From: JBEEJZ01 sp041168905
GTDB taxonomy: Bacteria > Pseudomonadota > Gammaproteobacteria > Burkholderiales > Burkholderiaceae_C
NCBI GenBank assembly: GCA_041168905.1
Contig: JBEEJZ010000150.1
Location: 1-7,118, forward strand
Direction of reading: 5' to 3'
DNA length: 7,118 bases
How positions within the stretch are numbered: the stretch's first letter is position 1; each line of letters begins with the position of its first letter. Positions 5,186-7,118 of this stretch are shown piece by piece. Below the pieces are notes generated by a model. That model made no database searches. It saw only the letters and a program-made list of their open reading frames with translations, and was not told where the DNA came from. Position numbers and translations under genes: made by a program.

Positions 5186-6934
5186 TCAAGTAGATCTGGC
5201 AACGCCAATGCCAGACAAGGTTCCTCGGGTTGTGATCACCTCGGGATCCAGAATAATCTCGATCAAGCTTCCTTCAGGCCTGGCCAAAGCCGCTAGCAGC
5301 TCCGGCTCGAACTGGTTCGTGCGGGAGATGCGTACGCCGGCGCAGCCGTAGGCACGTGCAAGGGCAGCAAAGTCCGGGTTGGCCAATCGTGTACCCGTCA
5401 CCCGGCCAGGGTAATCTCGCTCCTGGTGCATGCGTATGGTGCCGAACATGCCGTTATTCAGCAGCACGACGATGGTCTTGGCGCCATATTGACCGGCGGT
5501 TGCCAGCTCCTGGCCATTCATCATGAAGTCACCGTCGCCCGTCATCGTGAACGCGAGGCGACCGGTGGTGATGGCAGCGGCAATCCCCGCGGGAACACCG
5601 TAACCCATGGCCCCGACTGTGGGCGACAGCTGGGTTTTGGCACCTTTCACCCAGCCGTGATGTCGGAAATAGCGATGGACCCAGCTCGAAAAGTTACCCG
5701 CGCCGGTGCTCACAACAGTGTCGGGGGGCAAATGCTTTTGCAGGCTGGCCATGACACTGGGCATGTCCACCAGGCCGCGTTCAGTGTCACCGATCAGGCC
5801 GGGCAAGGTTTGCGGCAAAAGATTGGCCTGGTAGTCTTCGTGACAAGCGCGTGCCCAGGCTTCCCAAGGCACATTCACGGGTGCTGTGAGGACTTCCAGT
5901 GACCTAGCCGCAGCGTTCATGGTGGCGTTGATGGCAAGGTCTGCGCGATAAACGCGGTTCAACTCCTCAGCGCTTGCGTGGATATGCACCAAGGTTTGGC
6001 GCGCCTTGGGGACATCGAGCAGGCGATAAGTACCTGTGGTCATTTCTCCCAGGCGCGGGCCGATAGCCAGAATCAGGTCACTGTCTCGCACGCGCTGGGC
6101 CAGACGAGGGTTGATACCGATGCCGACATCTCCCGCATACAAAGGGTGAAAATTGTCAAAGGTGTCCTGGTAGCGAAAGGCGTTGGCCACGGGTAGACGC
6201 CAGTTTTCAGCAAACCGCTGCAGGGCCTGGGCGGATTGGGCAGTCCAGCCACCGCCGCCGGCGATGACCAAAGGGCGCTGAGCCGCAAGCAGCAACTGAC
6301 GCAGTTGGCGCAAGGAACCGGGGTCACTCCAGGCCTGCACTGGTTCAACGCGGGGCAAGGCCTCCAGCTCTTGGCCTGGTAAATCACTCAGCACCTGGGT
6401 GAGCATGTCCTCCGGCAACACCAGCACCACCGGCCCAGGTCGCCCGTTCATCGCGGTGGCGAATGCTCGGCTCATATATTCAGGAATCCGGCGGGCATCG
6501 TCGATACGCTCCACCCGTTTGGCCATGCCCTTGGTGCCAGGGCCAAAAAAGTGGGTGTAGTCCAACTCCTGAAAAGCTTCCCGGTCGCGGGTGCTGCTGG
6601 CTACATCCCCCACCAGCAACACCATGGGCGTTGAATCTTGAAACGCCGTGTGCACACCAATGGAGGCATTGGTCGCACCGGGGCCACGTGTCACGATGCA
6701 GACGCCCGGCCGCCCCGTCAGTTTGCCATGCGCCTCAGCCATGAAGGCAGCGCCGCCCTCTTGTCTGCACATCACGAATTCAATGTCTGCTGCGTGGCGA
6801 TGAAAGCCGTCGAGTACAGCCAAAAAGCTCTCGCCAGGTACCCCAAACGCATGGGTGACCCCCTGCGCGATCAGGCACTCCACGAGTAAATGACCTGCCA
6901 ATCGGGGAGATGAAGGCGGTGTAGCAATCGTCAT
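5186..6934 (-). CDS. thiamine diphosphate-dependent enzyme, acetolactate synthase-like large subunit family, substrate unknown
   Basis: A 582-residue cytoplasmic enzyme with the three-domain layout of acetolactate synthase-like ThDP enzymes. The N-terminal PYR domain (about 11-180) has HAFGVPGES (28-36), RQEGGAAFMAEA (57-68) with the cofactor-activating Glu59, and TRGPGATN (82-89). The central domain (about 200-345) contains PLVIAGGGG (221-229). The C-terminal PP domain (about 390-565) has GAMGYGVPAG (441-450) and the ThDP/Mg motif GDGDF (466-470) leading to NN at 493-494. In the middle domain, where true AHAS has the RFDDR element, this protein reads GPRLGEMTTG (292-301), and no small regulatory subunit gene follows, so I do not call it IlvB. 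An oxalyl-CoA decarboxylase, Xsc or benzoylformate-type enzyme is also not clearly indicated. The ATG at 6934 has an in-frame TAA four codons upstream and no good ribosome site. A partial transporter gene lies 50 nt upstream on the same strand and may share its transcript. Confidence 0.87.
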   Translation of the reverse strand: MTIATPPSSPRLAGHLLVECLIAQGVTHAFGVPGESFLAVLDGFHRHAADIEFVMCRQEGGAAFMAEAHGKLTGRPGVCIVTRGPGATNASIGVHTAFQDSTPMVLLVGDVASSTRDREAFQELDYTHFFGPGTKGMAKRVERIDDARRIPEYMSRAFATAMNGRPGPVVLVLPEDMLTQVLSDLPGQELEALPRVEPVQAWSDPGSLRQLRQLLLAAQRPLVIAGGGGWTAQSAQALQRFAENWRLPVANAFRYQDTFDNFHPLYAGDVGIGINPRLAQRVRDSDLILAIGPRLGEMTTGTYRLLDVPKARQTLVHIHASAEELNRVYRADLAINATMNAAARSLEVLTAPVNVPWEAWARACHEDYQANLLPQTLPGLIGDTERGLVDMPSVMASLQKHLPPDTVVSTGAGNFSSWVHRYFRHHGWVKGAKTQLSPTVGAMGYGVPAGIAAAITTGRLAFTMTGDGDFMMNGQELATAGQYGAKTIVVLLNNGMFGTIRMHQERDYPGRVTGTRLANPDFAALARAYGCAGVRISRTNQFEPELLAALARPEGSLIEIILDPEVITTRGTLSGIGVARST

Positions 6935-6984
6935 GTTGAGTTAGGCAAGAAAGCAGGTGAGAAGGACAGGGGGACTTCCGACGA

Positions 6985-7118
6985 TCAGGCTTGGCCCGCA
7001 TGTGCAGCAAGCAAAGGGGTTCGACGTACGTGCCTGACCCGAAAAGCACTGAAGATCAGAGCCCCCTGCACTACCGCCAGGCCGACAAAAACGCCACTGA
7101 ACCGCTGGTGATCCATCA
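6985..7118 (-). CDS. C-terminal end of a probable membrane transporter (possibly MFS), cut by the window edge
   Basis: Reading the minus strand from the right edge, a frame stays open for 44 codons to a TGA at 6985-6987. It encodes DHQRFSGVFVGLAVVQGALIF followed by SAFRVRHVRRTPLLAAHAGQA: one hydrophobic helix of about 18-20 residues, then an Arg-rich cytoplasmic tail, as is usual at the end of MFS permeases and other inner-membrane transporters. A Met codon occurs at the very edge (7116-7114) but probably is internal. The stop is 50 nt upstream of the ThDP enzyme start, so the two could form an operon. Family assignment rests on one helix and is weak; the reading frame itself is plausible because it is open, ends cleanly in an intergenic gap and has membrane-like composition. 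Confidence 0.5.
   Translation of the reverse strand, partial: MDHQRFSGVFVGLAVVQGALIFSAFRVRHVRRTPLLAAHAGQA

Noticed and set aside
5426..5902. A 158-codon plus-strand open frame inside the ThDP enzyme gene
   Set aside because: Antisense to the conserved PP domain; His/Gly-rich product without any domain pattern.

Overview
The window looks like a chromosomal stretch from a moderately GC-rich betaproteobacterium, most likely Burkholderiales (Comamonadaceae-like). This rests on the gene families: a Lys/Ala/Pro-rich histone H1-like tail fused to a SWIB domain, a short RraA-family protein, a Puu/Spu-type polyamine catabolism cluster, and an EamA permease beginning WLAYASLALSM. Species cannot be fixed from the sequence alone. 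I see no rRNA, tRNA, CRISPR array, insertion sequence, phage gene or integration scar.

Left third (1-2909, minus strand): three closely packed genes read right to left. They are a gamma-glutamyl-GABA hydrolase (PuuD-like, GTG start), a gamma-glutamylputrescine synthetase (PuuA-like glutamine synthetase family) and a SpuC-like class III aminotransferase that runs off the left edge. The gaps are 20 and 33 nt, so this is very probably one operon for putrescine/polyamine breakdown: glutamylate the amine, transaminate it or a related amine, and hydrolyse gamma-glutamyl-GABA to GABA plus glutamate.

Middle (2910-4547): a divergent regulatory gap, then a ten-helix EamA/DMT permease on the plus strand. 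It converges with only 15 nt to spare on a minus-strand rraA-like gene, whose protein keeps the Arg-Asp pair of the aldolase members of its family.

Right half (4548-7118): an A/T-tract-rich divergent promoter region separates rraA from the plus-strand SWIB/H1-like gene. A symmetric hairpin with A- and T-runs serves as a shared terminator between that gene and the convergent minus-strand gene for an acetolactate-synthase-like thiamine diphosphate enzyme of unknown substrate. Fifty nt upstream of that enzyme gene lies the tail of a gene on the same strand, probably the last membrane helix of a transporter, cut by the right edge.

All the genes belong to known families and I found no clear undescribed system. 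The points most worth following are the PAK-repeat/SWIB protein with its A-tract promoter region, the catalytic-looking RraA, the unassigned ThDP enzyme and the start of the EamA permease.
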